A program made the position numbers and the translations under genes. Shown here piece by piece: positions 52,899 to 61,370 of a stretch of 64,000 nucleotides of DNA. The notes beneath the pieces are model-generated. The model searched no databases, was not told where the DNA came from, and saw only the letters and a program-made list of their open reading frames with translations. The DNA lies in contig NZ_CP108549.1 in assembly GCF_036010325.1 (NCBI RefSeq), positions 8,804,001 to 8,868,000 on the forward strand, in the 5' to 3' direction. The first letter of the stretch is position 1. Every line of letters starts with the position of its first letter. The DNA comes from Streptomyces sp. NBC_01210. GTDB taxonomy: Bacteria > Actinomycetota > Actinomycetes > Streptomycetales > Streptomycetaceae.

Positions 52899-53552
52899 GT
52901 TGACGCGCCCTTCGACGATGCCGGAGCTGTAGGGCAGGGTGAGGCCGGCGGTGACGGCGTAGAGGTCCTGGCGGATGGAGTCGGCGAAGATGCCGATGGC
53001 ATCCGGGCCGCCCAGCTCGGCCATCTGAATCCAGTCCCGCAGTAGGTGGCCCTGGCGTTGGCGGAGCATGTCCGTGAACTCCCGCGCGACGTCACAGGCC
53101 AAGGCGATCTCCGGGCAGGCACTCCGAGCAGCTTCCAGCTGGGCAACGTCGGAGGTGTTGAGTGTCTCCTGGGGGCGCATGATCCATGAGGTGATGTCGC
53201 GAGGGCCGGGAGTCACCGAGCGGGCAGGGACCGCGATGCCCTCCCGGATGGCCGTCACGTAGCGGTTCACAACGTGGTATCCACCGGTGTAGCCGAGGGC
53301 GAGCAACTCGCGATAGAGCTGCATCGAACTGGTACAGCCCGCCTGGAAGCGGTGCTGCACGTGCTCGATGAACGGGTCGAGGACAGCGTGGCCGCGGTCC
53401 TGCGCCGAGGCGAGAAGCCCTGCCAGGTCCTTGTTCCGGTAGCGCCGGACCGTCTTGCGGTCCAACTGCAGACGGCGGCCGATGGCGCTAAGCGACAAGC
53501 CGGTGTCGGCGAGCTGGATGTTCATCGCCCTCGGGATTGGGGTGGCCGCCAC
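52818..53552 (-). pseudogene. C-terminal half of an ISL3-family transposase
   Basis: Reads from an HTH-like LSLSAIGRRLQLDRKTVRRY through GYTGGYHVVNRYVTAIREG and PQETLNTSDVAQLEAARSACPE to LTLPYSSGIVEGRVNRIKTIKRQMYGRASF, the conserved ISL3 end with its final catalytic Glu. About 250 N-terminal residues, with the zinc finger and first two catalytic Asp, are missing: the sequence is cut a few codons before the next gene. The remaining element end at 52793 is intact. Confidence 0.85.
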
Positions 53553-53565
53553 CGAGTAACGCCCG

Positions 53566-54666
53566 CTAGGACCGCGTCGCCCTCCCGCACTCGTCCCCAG
53601 AGGACTCGCCCCGCCCGACCGGTGCGCTGCGGTCGTACGGGTCGACCTCCGTGCCGGCCTCGTCTGCCCGGCGGTCCGTGCCGAAGGGCGGGGTGAAGTA
53701 GCCCGTGGGGGCGCCGCAGCCGCCGTTGGTCATGTCGTACTTGTACGAGACGATCGAGAACGTGCCCGGCTCGGTGATCACCTTGTCAGGGTCGTCCCAG
53801 CTCAGGACCAGCTCGCGCCGGACGATCGTGCGCACGACTTCGTCGTCGCCGCCCGCTTCCGCGCGGGTGACCGGGTAGACGAAGGTGACGTCGGCGGTCA
53901 CCTCGAGCGCGCCGCGCTCCCCCTCCCGGTAGGTGAGCCGGCCCCGGGTCTTCACGACGTCGCCGACCAGGTGGGTGCGGGAGGGCTGGAAGCGGCTGAA
54001 GAGGAGGAGGGGGTCGTTCTTCTCGCTCGGGGTTTGGAAAGCGGTTTTCAGAAGGTCTTGGACGTCCTTCTGGTGCGGGTTGATCAGTGCAATCGCCTTC
54101 TCGGGGCGCTCGCCCCGCAGCACCCCGCGGTCCAGGCCGGACGCGACGAGGAAGTCCCGGCTGCGGGCGAGGGCCCGCTCGACCTCGGCCGCGCTCATCC
54201 AGCCGACCGCCACGGCCTTCGGCACGGTGATCCCCGCCGCTCCGCTCGCCCAGCTCGCCGCCGGCGAACCGCGGAACGGCTCGTCCATGGTGGGGCGTTG
54301 GGCCGCCTCAGCCGGGGGTGCCTGGGTTGGGCGGGCGGTCTCGGCCGCCAGGGGCGGGGAGTCAGGGTCGTCGCCGGCGAACAGGTTCACTATCCGCCCC
54401 GGCGCGAGCGCCACCACGAGCAGCACCAGCGAGGCCAGCAGTCCGACCACGTACCAGCCCGTGCGCCGCTTGGGCCGCGCGGGCGTGTAGCTGCGCCAGC
54501 CCTCCAGGCCGCGGCCGGGCTCCGCGCGCAGGCGCTTTGCCACGTCGCGGGCCCGCGCCGACGGCTCCTTGGGCGCGTCGGCGGCACCCGCCACCGACTC
54601 GCGCAGAAACCGCTCCCACTCCTCGTCGGACCTGGACGAACCGTCCGGCTCCGTACCGGCACCCAT
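53566..54666 (-). CDS. Single-pass membrane protein of unknown function
   Basis: 366 residues from ATG 54666 (TTG 54672 in frame). A cytoplasmic N-terminal region of 65 residues with an Asp/Glu-rich start (DEEWERFLRESVAG) is followed by a membrane helix (WYVVGLLASLVLLVVALAPG) and a Pro-rich linker. The extracellular domain, about residues 130-366, contains SRDFLVASGLDRGVLRGE and a Cys in TNGGCGAPTGYFTPP. This matches a conserved Streptomyces family of membrane-anchored proteins of unknown role. It lies between two ISL3 remnants of opposite orientation. Confidence 0.75.
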   Translation of the reverse strand: MGAGTEPDGSSRSDEEWERFLRESVAGAADAPKEPSARARDVAKRLRAEPGRGLEGWRSYTPARPKRRTGWYVVGLLASLVLLVVALAPGRIVNLFAGDDPDSPPLAAETARPTQAPPAEAAQRPTMDEPFRGSPAASWASGAAGITVPKAVAVGWMSAAEVERALARSRDFLVASGLDRGVLRGERPEKAIALINPHQKDVQDLLKTAFQTPSEKNDPLLLFSRFQPSRTHLVGDVVKTRGRLTYREGERGALEVTADVTFVYPVTRAEAGGDDEVVRTIVRRELVLSWDDPDKVITEPGTFSIVSYKYDMTNGGCGAPTGYFTPPFGTDRRADEAGTEVDPYDRSAPVGRGESSGDECGRATRS

Positions 54667-54800
54667 CCCCAACCCCCTGGCAATCAGTAGACCGCGGCCC
54701 TCCCCTGGGACGCGTCCGCATCATCACACAGAGCGCTGACAGCGAGGCCGGCTGGGCGGACGGTGTGGGCGCGCCACCCTTTCTCAACTGGCCAACTGAA

Positions 54801-54995
54801 GGGTTCTTACCGCCCTCTGCTACACCGGTGGATACCACGTTGCGAACCGCTACATGATGGCCATCCGGGAGGGCAGCGCGGTCCCTGCCAGAATCAAAAC
54901 GATCAAGCGGCAAATGTACGGGCGAGCCTCATTCGCACTGCTCAGAGCCCGCGTCCTCCTTCAGCCGTAGGCATCACGGAAGAGCGGTCAGAACC
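54801..54995 (+). mobile_element. 195-bp mini-element derived from ISL3 (MITE-like)
   Basis: The left end GGGTTCTTACCGC and right end, read inwards as GGTTCTGACCGC, form terminal inverted repeats with one mismatch over 12 bases. Inside are transposase codons (GYHVANRYMMAIREG, then KTIKRQMYGRASF) joined by two deletions: one removes everything before GYH, and one removes about 320 bases after VPA, at about 54890. The coding remnant is therefore useless, but both termini remain and could be moved by a related transposase. Confidence 0.75.
54890..54995 (+). repeat. 106-bp inverted repeat copy B
   Basis: Right part of the mini-element; exact reverse complement of 52793-52898 as read. The two copies bracket 1.99 kb with the membrane protein gene and could support inversion. 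Confidence 0.85.
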
Positions 54996-55183
54996 AACTG
55001 GAGCGCTCAGTCGCAACTCGTAGCCCTTTTACCCATTCGCGCCATTTAACGGTCAGGGCCTGCTGAGTCGGGGCTGCCTACCGGGCCCGTTCGTGCGCCG
55101 GAGGGCTTCTGCGTTCAGCCGCGGGCGGCGGCGCAGTAGCGGCCGGCTGCCGCGGCGACCTTCGGCGTGGCCGACCGCGGTGT
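54996..55183. other. Intergenic sequence beside the mini-element
   Basis: The part 54999-55073 is loosely similar to 51736-51809 (shared CTCAGnCnCAACTCGT and CnTTTAnCGGT blocks). Otherwise there is nothing. Confidence 0.35.
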
Positions 55184-56884
55184 TCACGTCGGCGCGGACA
55201 GGGCCGCGAGGTAGGCGGACAGGGCCGCCGCGGTGCCGGCGAGTGGGAAGCGGGCACCGAGCTGCCCGTCCGGGCGGACGACGAAGCCGGTCGGGCCGTC
55301 GGGGCGGAAGAGCCGGGCGAACTCCCCGGCCGCGTCGCGGTATCCGGGGACGGCCAGGGTGCCGGGGGCGGTTGGTGCGGCTTCGCGGGGGAGGACGGCG
55401 ATGGCAAGCAGGCCGGTCCCGGGGTCCGGGCCGTCGGAGGTGCCCGGGCTGCCGCCGCGCACTCGCGGCACCCAGGCGGCCCCAGCCGCGTCGGCGGCCT
55501 CGGCCAGGTCGGCGGTGTCGGCCGCGTACAGAAGCAGCACGTGCCCCGTGCGGCCGCGCAGGATGTCGAGCAGGCGCAGCGGGTAGGTGGCGACGGGGGC
55601 GGTCAGGCCGGCGCAGTCCGGGGCCCGGTCGCCGGGCTGGGGCGCGTCAGCGGGCCCGGACGGGCTGCCGGCAAGCGGGCCGCCCCGGTAGCCGACGAGC
55701 AGTTGGGCCTCGCGGAGCATCAGGGTCCGCGGGTCGCCGGGGTCGGTCTCGATGCCGTGGGTGGCGTGCCGGACGGTCCGGCCGACGACCTCTTCGCCGA
55801 TCGGGCGGCGTTCGGCGTCGTAGCTGGCGAGCAGGGCGGGCCCGGCCTTCCCGTGGACGACGAGGGCGAGTTTCCAGGCCAGGTTGCAGGCGTCCTGGAT
55901 TCCGGTGTTCATGCCCTGGGCGCCGGTGGGCGGGTGGATGTGGGCGGCGTCGCCCGCGACGAAGACCCGGCCGTCGGCGTAGCGGTCGACGATCCGGTGG
56001 CTGATGCGGAAGACGGAGGACCAGCGCATTCGGGAGAGGGCGGCCGGCCTGGGGGCCAGGCGGTCGACGACGGCCTGGATGTGGAACAACTCCGGGGCGC
56101 GGCAGCCCTCCAGGCCGTGCGCTACGCCGTCGCCCCGCGCGGGCGGCCGGTTTGTCGTCCGGGTGGAGAGCTCGGGCGGGACCAGCATCGACATGCGGTA
56201 GCGGCTTGCGCCGGGCAGCGGGATGCAGACCAGCAGGTCGTCGGTGGAGCCGTCGTCGGCCCGGTGGCTGGAGCGTATGCCGTATCCGTGTGGCAGGTCC
56301 CAGTCGGCCTCGACGTCGGCCAGCATGTACCCCTCGGGGAGGGCCCCGCCCTCGAAGCCGAGTCCCAGCCCCTTGCGGACGATGCTGTGCGCGCCGTCGC
56401 AGCCGATCAGGTAGCGAGCACGGACCTCCTCGACGGCGCCGGAGGCGGTGCCCAGCCGGGCGGTGACCCCGTCCGTGTCCTGGTTGAACGACAGCAGCTC
56501 GGTGTCGCGTTCGATGGCCGTGCCCAAGCTCGCGACGTATTCCTCCAGGAGGCGCTCGGTCTCGTACTGCGGCAGCGCGGCGAATCCGTAGGGCACCTCG
56601 GGCGGCAGTGCGAGGTCGATCCGCGCCTGCTCCCGGCCGTTGACGTAGATCAGCTGGCCGCGCAGCGGAATGGCGGCTTCCAGAAAGCTGCGGGCCAGGC
56701 CCATCCGGTCCCAGATCTCCAGGGTGCGCGGCTGGATGCCGACCGCCTTGGCGTAGGGGAGGCGGGCCGGCAGCCGATCGACGAGACGGCAGCGCACCCC
56801 GCGGCGGCGGAGTTCGGCGGCCGCGCTCAGTCCGACCGGGCCGGCGCCCGCGATCAGTACGTCGGTTGCTTGGGTGTGCGCCAC
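55184..56884 (-). CDS. FAD-dependent aromatic monooxygenase (PHBH-type)
   Basis: 566 residues from GTG 56884, chosen for GGGAGG five bases upstream and because it directly precedes DVLIAGAGPVGLSAAAEL. The second FAD/NADPH motif is YLIGCDGAHSIVRKGLG, and GRVFVAGDAAHIHPPTGAQGMNTGIQDA is the third. The C-terminal part is thioredoxin-like, as in two-component phenol/rifampicin-type hydroxylases and polyketide hydroxylases. It lies opposite and next to a decayed TetR gene, which may once have controlled it. The substrate is unknown. Confidence 0.87.
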   Translation of the reverse strand: MAHTQATDVLIAGAGPVGLSAAAELRRRGVRCRLVDRLPARLPYAKAVGIQPRTLEIWDRMGLARSFLEAAIPLRGQLIYVNGREQARIDLALPPEVPYGFAALPQYETERLLEEYVASLGTAIERDTELLSFNQDTDGVTARLGTASGAVEEVRARYLIGCDGAHSIVRKGLGLGFEGGALPEGYMLADVEADWDLPHGYGIRSSHRADDGSTDDLLVCIPLPGASRYRMSMLVPPELSTRTTNRPPARGDGVAHGLEGCRAPELFHIQAVVDRLAPRPAALSRMRWSSVFRISHRIVDRYADGRVFVAGDAAHIHPPTGAQGMNTGIQDACNLAWKLALVVHGKAGPALLASYDAERRPIGEEVVGRTVRHATHGIETDPGDPRTLMLREAQLLVGYRGGPLAGSPSGPADAPQPGDRAPDCAGLTAPVATYPLRLLDILRGRTGHVLLLYAADTADLAEAADAAGAAWVPRVRGGSPGTSDGPDPGTGLLAIAVLPREAAPTAPGTLAVPGYRDAAGEFARLFRPDGPTGFVVRPDGQLGARFPLAGTAAALSAYLAALSAPT

Positions 56885-57109
56885 GGGTGCCTCCCAGTGC
56901 CTGGCCCCCGGGCCGGTCCCGTACTTCATGGTGGCCCGGCGGGGCGCGGGCGGCGAGCCGGGCACCGAGGCCCGGGGCGCGGGTGCCCGCGGCGCGGGCC
57001 GTCAGCGGGCGGCGTAGTGACGGGGGCCGGGACGCACCCGCATTCGCGCAGGTCATGGCCGCGATGTGCGTCCCCCGGCCTGGCCCGGTGTGGTCAAGCA
57101 AGCCCCCAT

Positions 57110-57532
57110 CGGGGAAGGCCTCGCGAGCGGATCATCGTCGCCGCTGCCACGATCCACGAGGCGCTCGCCGCCTGCCCCTGGATCGTGGAGGTGCTGACCG
57201 CCGATGACCTGATGTCCACGTCCGCACTGTGGTTCGTCGAGCAGATCGTCGACGGCCTGGTCGAATGCGGCCTGCCCCCCGAGCGGGCCGTGCACGGTTA
57301 CCGCACGATTTGGTACTACACCGCCGGAGAGATCGTAGTCCGGGCGACAGCGGCCCGGCGGCGCGCAGACGATGACCGTGCGACCTACCGGGAGCAAGTC
57401 TTCGCCGATCTCGACCCGGGCGAGCTGCCCCGCTTGGCGCAGGTCGCGGACCACTGGGCGCCGCTGACCGCCGAGGACACCTACCTGGATGGGCTCCGAG
57501 CCTTGGTGGATGGCCTCCTCGCCACCTGCTGA
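57110..57532 (+). pseudogene. C-terminal ligand domain of a TetR regulator, DNA-binding part missing
   Basis: The frame ending at TGA 57530-57532 contains ATIHEALAACPWIVEVLTADD and LWFVEQIVDGLVECGLPPERA with helices matching the TetR_C ligand domain. Nothing resembling the HTH lies upstream and no start codon is evident. It was probably the regulator of the adjacent monooxygenase, cut by a deletion. Confidence 0.65.
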
Positions 57533-57619
57533 GGGGTCGCCGTCGTTTCCCGACACTCCGGCCCCGCGATCACGAGTGCCCGGCGTCGCCCAACCCTGAC
57601 GCACTGATTGGCAACTCAT

Positions 57620-57648
57620 GTTGACTATGACTATTAGTCAACTATGGT
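57620..57648 (+). promoter_or_regulatory. Promoter overlapping a perfect palindrome, likely leaderless transcript
   Basis: GTTGACTA (57620-57627), seven-base spacer, TAGTCAAC (57635-57642): a perfect 8-bp inverted repeat. TTGACT (57621-57626) and TATGGT (57643-57648), 16 bases apart, look like -35 and -10 elements, so the palindrome covers the spacer. Transcription would start near 57655, on the ATG at 57656. The HTH protein encoded there is a natural candidate to bind it. Confidence 0.65.
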
Positions 57649-57655
57649 TGCTTGT

Positions 57656-57901
57656 ATGCCTGCTGTTGAGAGTCCCGTTCCCCGAGAACCCGCAGACGCC
57701 CTGGCGGCTGTCGTGGCGTTGCGGCGCCTCGCTGATCAACTGGAGGACGCTGCGGTCGAGCAGGCCATGCGGACGGGCTGGGGCTGGCCGCAGGTCGCCG
57801 AGGCGCTCGGTGTCACGCGCCAAGCCGTCCACAAGAAGCATGCCAAGCGGCTCATCACCGCCGGAGTCAAGCTGAGGAGGCGCGGCGATGACCGCGTTTG
57901 A
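57656..57901 (+). CDS. Small HTH protein
   Basis: 81 residues from ATG 57656; another in-frame ATG at 57644 would lie inside the -10 element. DQLEDAAVEQAMRTGWGWPQVAEALGVTRQAVHKKH is split here as VEQAMRTGWGW and VAEALGVTRQAVHKKH, a helix-turn-helix of the kind encoded before Clp_N-domain genes in actinobacteria. It overlaps the next gene by 14 bases. A palindrome at its promoter suggests autorepression. Confidence 0.82.
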   Translation: MPAVESPVPREPADALAAVVALRRLADQLEDAAVEQAMRTGWGWPQVAEALGVTRQAVHKKHAKRLITAGVKLRRRGDDRV

Positions 57902-58367
57902 CAAGTACCTGCACGCGGTCATCGTGCGGGCGTCGCACGAAGCCCGCGAGGACGGATCGGCGGTGGTCGAGGCACACCATCTCCTGTTGTCGATCGCCGC
58001 CGAGCAGGAGGCCGTCACGCATCAGGTTCTGACCTCGGCCGGGCTCGATCACGGAGGTGTCCGCGACGCGCTGGACCGGGAGTTCGAGCACAGCCTGCGT
58101 ACCGTCGGAGTGTCTCCGGCTGTCTATGACCTTCCCTCGCCGAGCCGTGCTTCCGAGCCACCCACCATGGGTGCGTCCGCCAAACTCGCGCTGGAACGGA
58201 GCTTCTCCTCCGTTGCCCGCAAGAAGGAGCTGCGGCCGGCGCATGTGCTGCTCGGGATTCTGCAGGCTCAGGTCGGCACTGTGCCACGCGCTCTCGCCCT
58301 GGCCGGCGTCGATCAGGCCGCATTGGTGGACCACGTACGGCAGACACTCGGCAACGGGGGCGAGTGA
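57888..58367 (+). CDS. Clp N-terminal-domain protein
   Basis: 159 residues from ATG 57888. It consists of two Clp_N repeats (FDKYLHAVIVRASHEAREDGS and ASAKLALERSFSSVARKKELRPAHVLLGIL) and has no ATPase domain. In ClpC/ClpA these repeats bind substrates or adaptors; stand-alone versions are thought to be adaptors or stress regulators. Overlap with the HTH gene means that the pair is coexpressed. Confidence 0.88.
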   Translation: MTAFDKYLHAVIVRASHEAREDGSAVVEAHHLLLSIAAEQEAVTHQVLTSAGLDHGGVRDALDREFEHSLRTVGVSPAVYDLPSPSRASEPPTMGASAKLALERSFSSVARKKELRPAHVLLGILQAQVGTVPRALALAGVDQAALVDHVRQTLGNGGE

Positions 58368-58453
58368 CCGCCAGAGACAGCCGACACCGTCCATTCCCGA
58401 ACATCGACCAGGGTCGCTCGCCCGCGCCGGTACCGACAAGGAGAGATCCCCGC

Positions 58454-59557
58454 ATGCACCAACGTGCCGCCCACCAGCCGGACCCCACAGTGGTCGACAG
58501 CCATGCGGCGTTCCAGCAGATACTCAACCAGGCCGTGAGTCAAGGCGGCCTTCCCGGCATCTTCGCCGAGATCCGCGACGGCGACGAGCGATGGTTCGGC
58601 ACGGCAGGAGTGGCCGACACCGCAACCGGCCGCAAGCGCTCACCGCAGGACCGGTTCCGCATCGGCAGCATCAGCAAGACGTTCGTGGCCACCGTGATGC
58701 TGCAACTGACGGCCGAAGGCAGGCTGAGCCTTGACGACACCGTGGAACGGTGGCTGCCGGGCGTAGTCCGCGGCCACAACCACGACGGCAGCCAGGTGAC
58801 GATCAGGATGCTGCTCAACCACACCAGCGGGATCTTCAGCTGCACCGATGACCAGGAAGCACTGAACCGTCACGAGACCCACAGCCCCGAGTTACTGGTG
58901 CAGATCGCCATGGCGCATCCGGCCACCTTCGTGCCGGGTTCGAACTGGGCGTACTCCAACACCAACTACGTCGTTGCAGGCATGATCATTGAACGGGTCA
59001 GCGGCCGGGCGCTTGCCGACGAGATCACCGAGCGGATCACCCGCCCGATCGGCCTGACCGGGACGTACCTGCCGCACGGCAGCGACCCGACGATCCACGG
59101 GCCACACTCTCGGCACTACACGAAGCTGTTCCGAACCGAACCCGACGCCCCGGTCCACGACGCGACCGAGTTCGACTCCACCATGGTCTGGGCGGCCGGC
59201 GGCATGATCTCCAGCCTCAACGATCTCAACCAGTTCTTCGGCGCCCTGCTGGGCGGCCGCATACTGCCGCCAGACCAGCAACGCGACATGTTCACCACAC
59301 TGCCGACCCACCGCTGGATTTCCAACGCCACCTACGGTCTCGGCGTCTCCTCAGTGACCCTGCCCGGCGGGGAAACGATTTGGGGCATGGGGGGCGCTCT
59401 CTTCGGTTCGTGGTCCTACACATACGGCACCCGCGACGGCAAACACATGACTACCGTCAATGTCAACGGCGACTGGGTCAACAGTGGCTGGGACGACCCC
59501 ATCGGCGTCTTCACTGATCTGCTCCAGACGAAGTTCTCGCGCCTGGGGGATACCTGA
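58454..59557 (+). CDS. Serine hydrolase (class C beta-lactamase/DD-peptidase family)
   Basis: 367 residues from ATG 58454, preceded by AAGGAGAG; a GTG at 58364 overlapping the previous stop (GTGA) is possible. The active-site SxxK is GSISKTF near residue 73 and YSN lies in NWAYSNTNYV near residue 167; the third motif is not obvious as KTG but GMGG is present. There is no signal peptide, which is unusual for a cell-wall enzyme, so an esterase-like cytoplasmic role is possible. A TTA codon at 58892-58894 suggests bldA dependence. Confidence 0.82.
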   Translation: MHQRAAHQPDPTVVDSHAAFQQILNQAVSQGGLPGIFAEIRDGDERWFGTAGVADTATGRKRSPQDRFRIGSISKTFVATVMLQLTAEGRLSLDDTVERWLPGVVRGHNHDGSQVTIRMLLNHTSGIFSCTDDQEALNRHETHSPELLVQIAMAHPATFVPGSNWAYSNTNYVVAGMIIERVSGRALADEITERITRPIGLTGTYLPHGSDPTIHGPHSRHYTKLFRTEPDAPVHDATEFDSTMVWAAGGMISSLNDLNQFFGALLGGRILPPDQQRDMFTTLPTHRWISNATYGLGVSSVTLPGGETIWGMGGALFGSWSYTYGTRDGKHMTTVNVNGDWVNSGWDDPIGVFTDLLQTKFSRLGDT

Positions 59558-60260
59558 ACATCCCAGTCACGATGCCGGTCGGATCCGTCCCGCGTCGTCT
59601 GCGGCCCGGCGTGGGGACCGGGCACGACTGTAGGGAGAAGGCCCATCCGCTTGTCCTTGTCGAGTCGCAACGTGCCGCGAGCACCGAGGTCTCGGCGTGT
59701 GCCGGTGCGCTTCCACGCTGATCCGCCGGGAGCGGTTGCATTGCAGCCTCAAGCCGTCGCGGATGGTCCTTGATCAGCCAATGGTGTCCGTCGCCTCGGC
59801 CGCCCTCATCAGGAGTCCGGCGGGACCCCGGCTCCAACAGCGTGTACCCGGTCCTTGTCAGAGCGAAGGCTTTTCCTGTCGCGTGTATGTGCGACACCGT
59901 CTCGCCTGTGCGAAGAAACGCGCAGAAACGTCGTTACCGAGTTTCCATCCGCCGAGCGGGTGATGTGCCGGGTGGCGTAACCGATGGTGCGCCGGAGCAC
60001 GCAAGGGCTTGCTTTTGATCATTGAACGGATCGGTGTAGCGGACAGTGAATGTCAGGGTCACGCTCGCCGCATATGCGCCACCGATACCGGCGCTTGTTA
60101 CGGAAATGTCCGCAAACGGTAACGTGCGCCGGTTGGCCTGCCGCCGGCCGCGCCGGGCGCCCCAGAGTTTGGGTCCTCGGCCCAGCACGGTCCGGGAACC
60201 CGCACCGCACCACCAGCTCTCATCGGCTTGTGGAGCACCGTTCTTGAGGAGACGTCACCT
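59558..60260. other. 703-bp region without a supported gene
   Basis: The minus frame 59511-59897 (SHIHATGKAFALTRTGYTLL...) looks weakly gene-like but has low-complexity composition further on and overlaps the hydrolase end. The final 100 bases contain the promoter of the lamin-tail gene (GAGGAG at about 60246-60251 is its ribosome site). Nothing else is clear. Confidence 0.35.
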
Positions 60261-60734
60261 ATGTCTGCTTCTCGCACCGCCCGCCGTATCGCGGCGACCG
60301 TCCTCGCGGCCGGCGCCGTTGTCTCCGCCGTCGCCCTGCCGGCCTCGGCCGACGACAACGACCGCGGCCGGCACCACCAGCGTTCCCAGGTCGTGATCAG
60401 CGGCGTGCAGGCCGACAGTCCCAGACGCGGCATCGGCACCAACCGGTCGCTGAACGCCGAATGGGTCGAGATCACCAACAACACCCGTCGCAGCGTGGAC
60501 CTCAGCGGCTGGACTCTGCGCGACGCGGACGGCAACCGCTTCCGCTTCCATGACGTCCGCCTCCCCGGCCGCTCCACCGTCCGCGTTCACACTGGCGCCG
60601 GCCGCGACAGCCGCACCGACCTCTACCAGGGCCGCCGCACCTACGTCTGGGACCGCTCCGACACCGCGACTCTGCGCGACGACCGCGGCCGCACCGTCGA
60701 CATTGAGTCCTGGGGCCGCGGCCACCACCACTGA
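60261..60734 (+). CDS. Secreted lamin-tail domain protein
   Basis: 157 residues from ATG 60261, with GAGGAG upstream. An N-terminal signal peptide (RRIAATVLAAGAVVSAVALPASA) is followed by a lamin-tail domain: NAEWVEITNNTRRSVDLSGWTLRDADG, then RTYVWDRSDTATLRDDRGRTVD. Lamin-tail domains in bacteria occur in secreted proteins and may bind DNA or cell-wall components. The protein ends His-rich (GRGHHH). A perfect hairpin terminator follows, so it is probably monocistronic. Confidence 0.88.
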   Translation: MSASRTARRIAATVLAAGAVVSAVALPASADDNDRGRHHQRSQVVISGVQADSPRRGIGTNRSLNAEWVEITNNTRRSVDLSGWTLRDADGNRFRFHDVRLPGRSTVRVHTGAGRDSRTDLYQGRRTYVWDRSDTATLRDDRGRTVDIESWGRGHHH

Positions 60735-60791
60735 CCCAGCCGGTGAGGGCCGTCCGACCGTCGACACCGGATGACCCAACCCTCCGTGAAC

Positions 60792-60827
60792 CGTGTGCCC
60801 GGGCAGCCTGACCTGCCCGGGCACACG
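60792..60827 (+). terminator. Intrinsic terminator after the lamin-tail gene
   Basis: A perfect 15-bp stem: CGTGTGCCCGGGCAG (60792-60806), six-base loop, CTGCCCGGGCACACG (60813-60827), 57 bases after the stop codon. There is no U tract, as is common in high-GC actinobacteria. Confidence 0.88.
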
Positions 60828-60920
60828 TGCCGTCCAGCGCCCGGTGCTCCCGCGCCTCGTTCGCACGCCGAGCGGGAGCATCCCAAGCTGGGGGAGTCTT
60901 CGGCGCCCACCATGGCTTAG

Positions 60921-61215
60921 TTAGGCCTGGGAGGCGGTGCACGTCGGCCAGCGGCGGTGGCGGTAGGTCAGCCGGTCGGCGGCGAGTTGGTGGATGAACT
61001 GAGCAACCATGTGTGCGCCGCGGGCACCTTGTGGGCGGAGAGGGTTGCCGCAGATCACGTGGACTGCCAGGCCGGGTTCGGTCCGGCCGTCGCTCTCTCC
61101 GTGGAAGTCCCGTAAGTCGACCGCCCGATGTGGGGCGGACAGTTTGCTGATCACGTTGCCGGTCGCGGTATCCAGGACCGCGGAAACGTCGACGGTGTCG
61201 TGCACCGGACGAAGT
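60921..61215 (-). pseudogene. IS630-type transposase relic
   Basis: On the minus strand, TVDVSAVLDTATGNVISKL followed by HRAVDLRDFHG and LAVHVICGN match the middle of an IS630-family DDE transposase. One frame over, LSAHKVPAAHTWLL continues the fold. The first and last thirds are gone and the frame shift breaks what remains. Confidence 0.65.
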
Positions 61216-61370
61216 CGAAAAGGCCATCGCCAGTCCAGCCGGGTCGTGCGTGCCCTGTGCCCCGCGCACAATCGGCGTCGGGGTAGTCGTCTTCCGCGCC
61301 CATGGGCCTGCGACGCTGCCCGTTCGTACTGTCTCTCTTCACACGCGGCGGACGACTGTGAGGACCTGAG

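Noticed and set aside
55541..57109. Long plus-strand frame through the monooxygenase gene
   Set aside because: Composition is that of an antisense shadow. Only its last 140 codons, which lie beyond the monooxygenase, look like a real (TetR) fragment.
59511..59897. Minus-strand frame of 128 residues
   Set aside because: Weakly gene-like start, but it overlaps the serine hydrolase end and has no motif or clear ribosome site.
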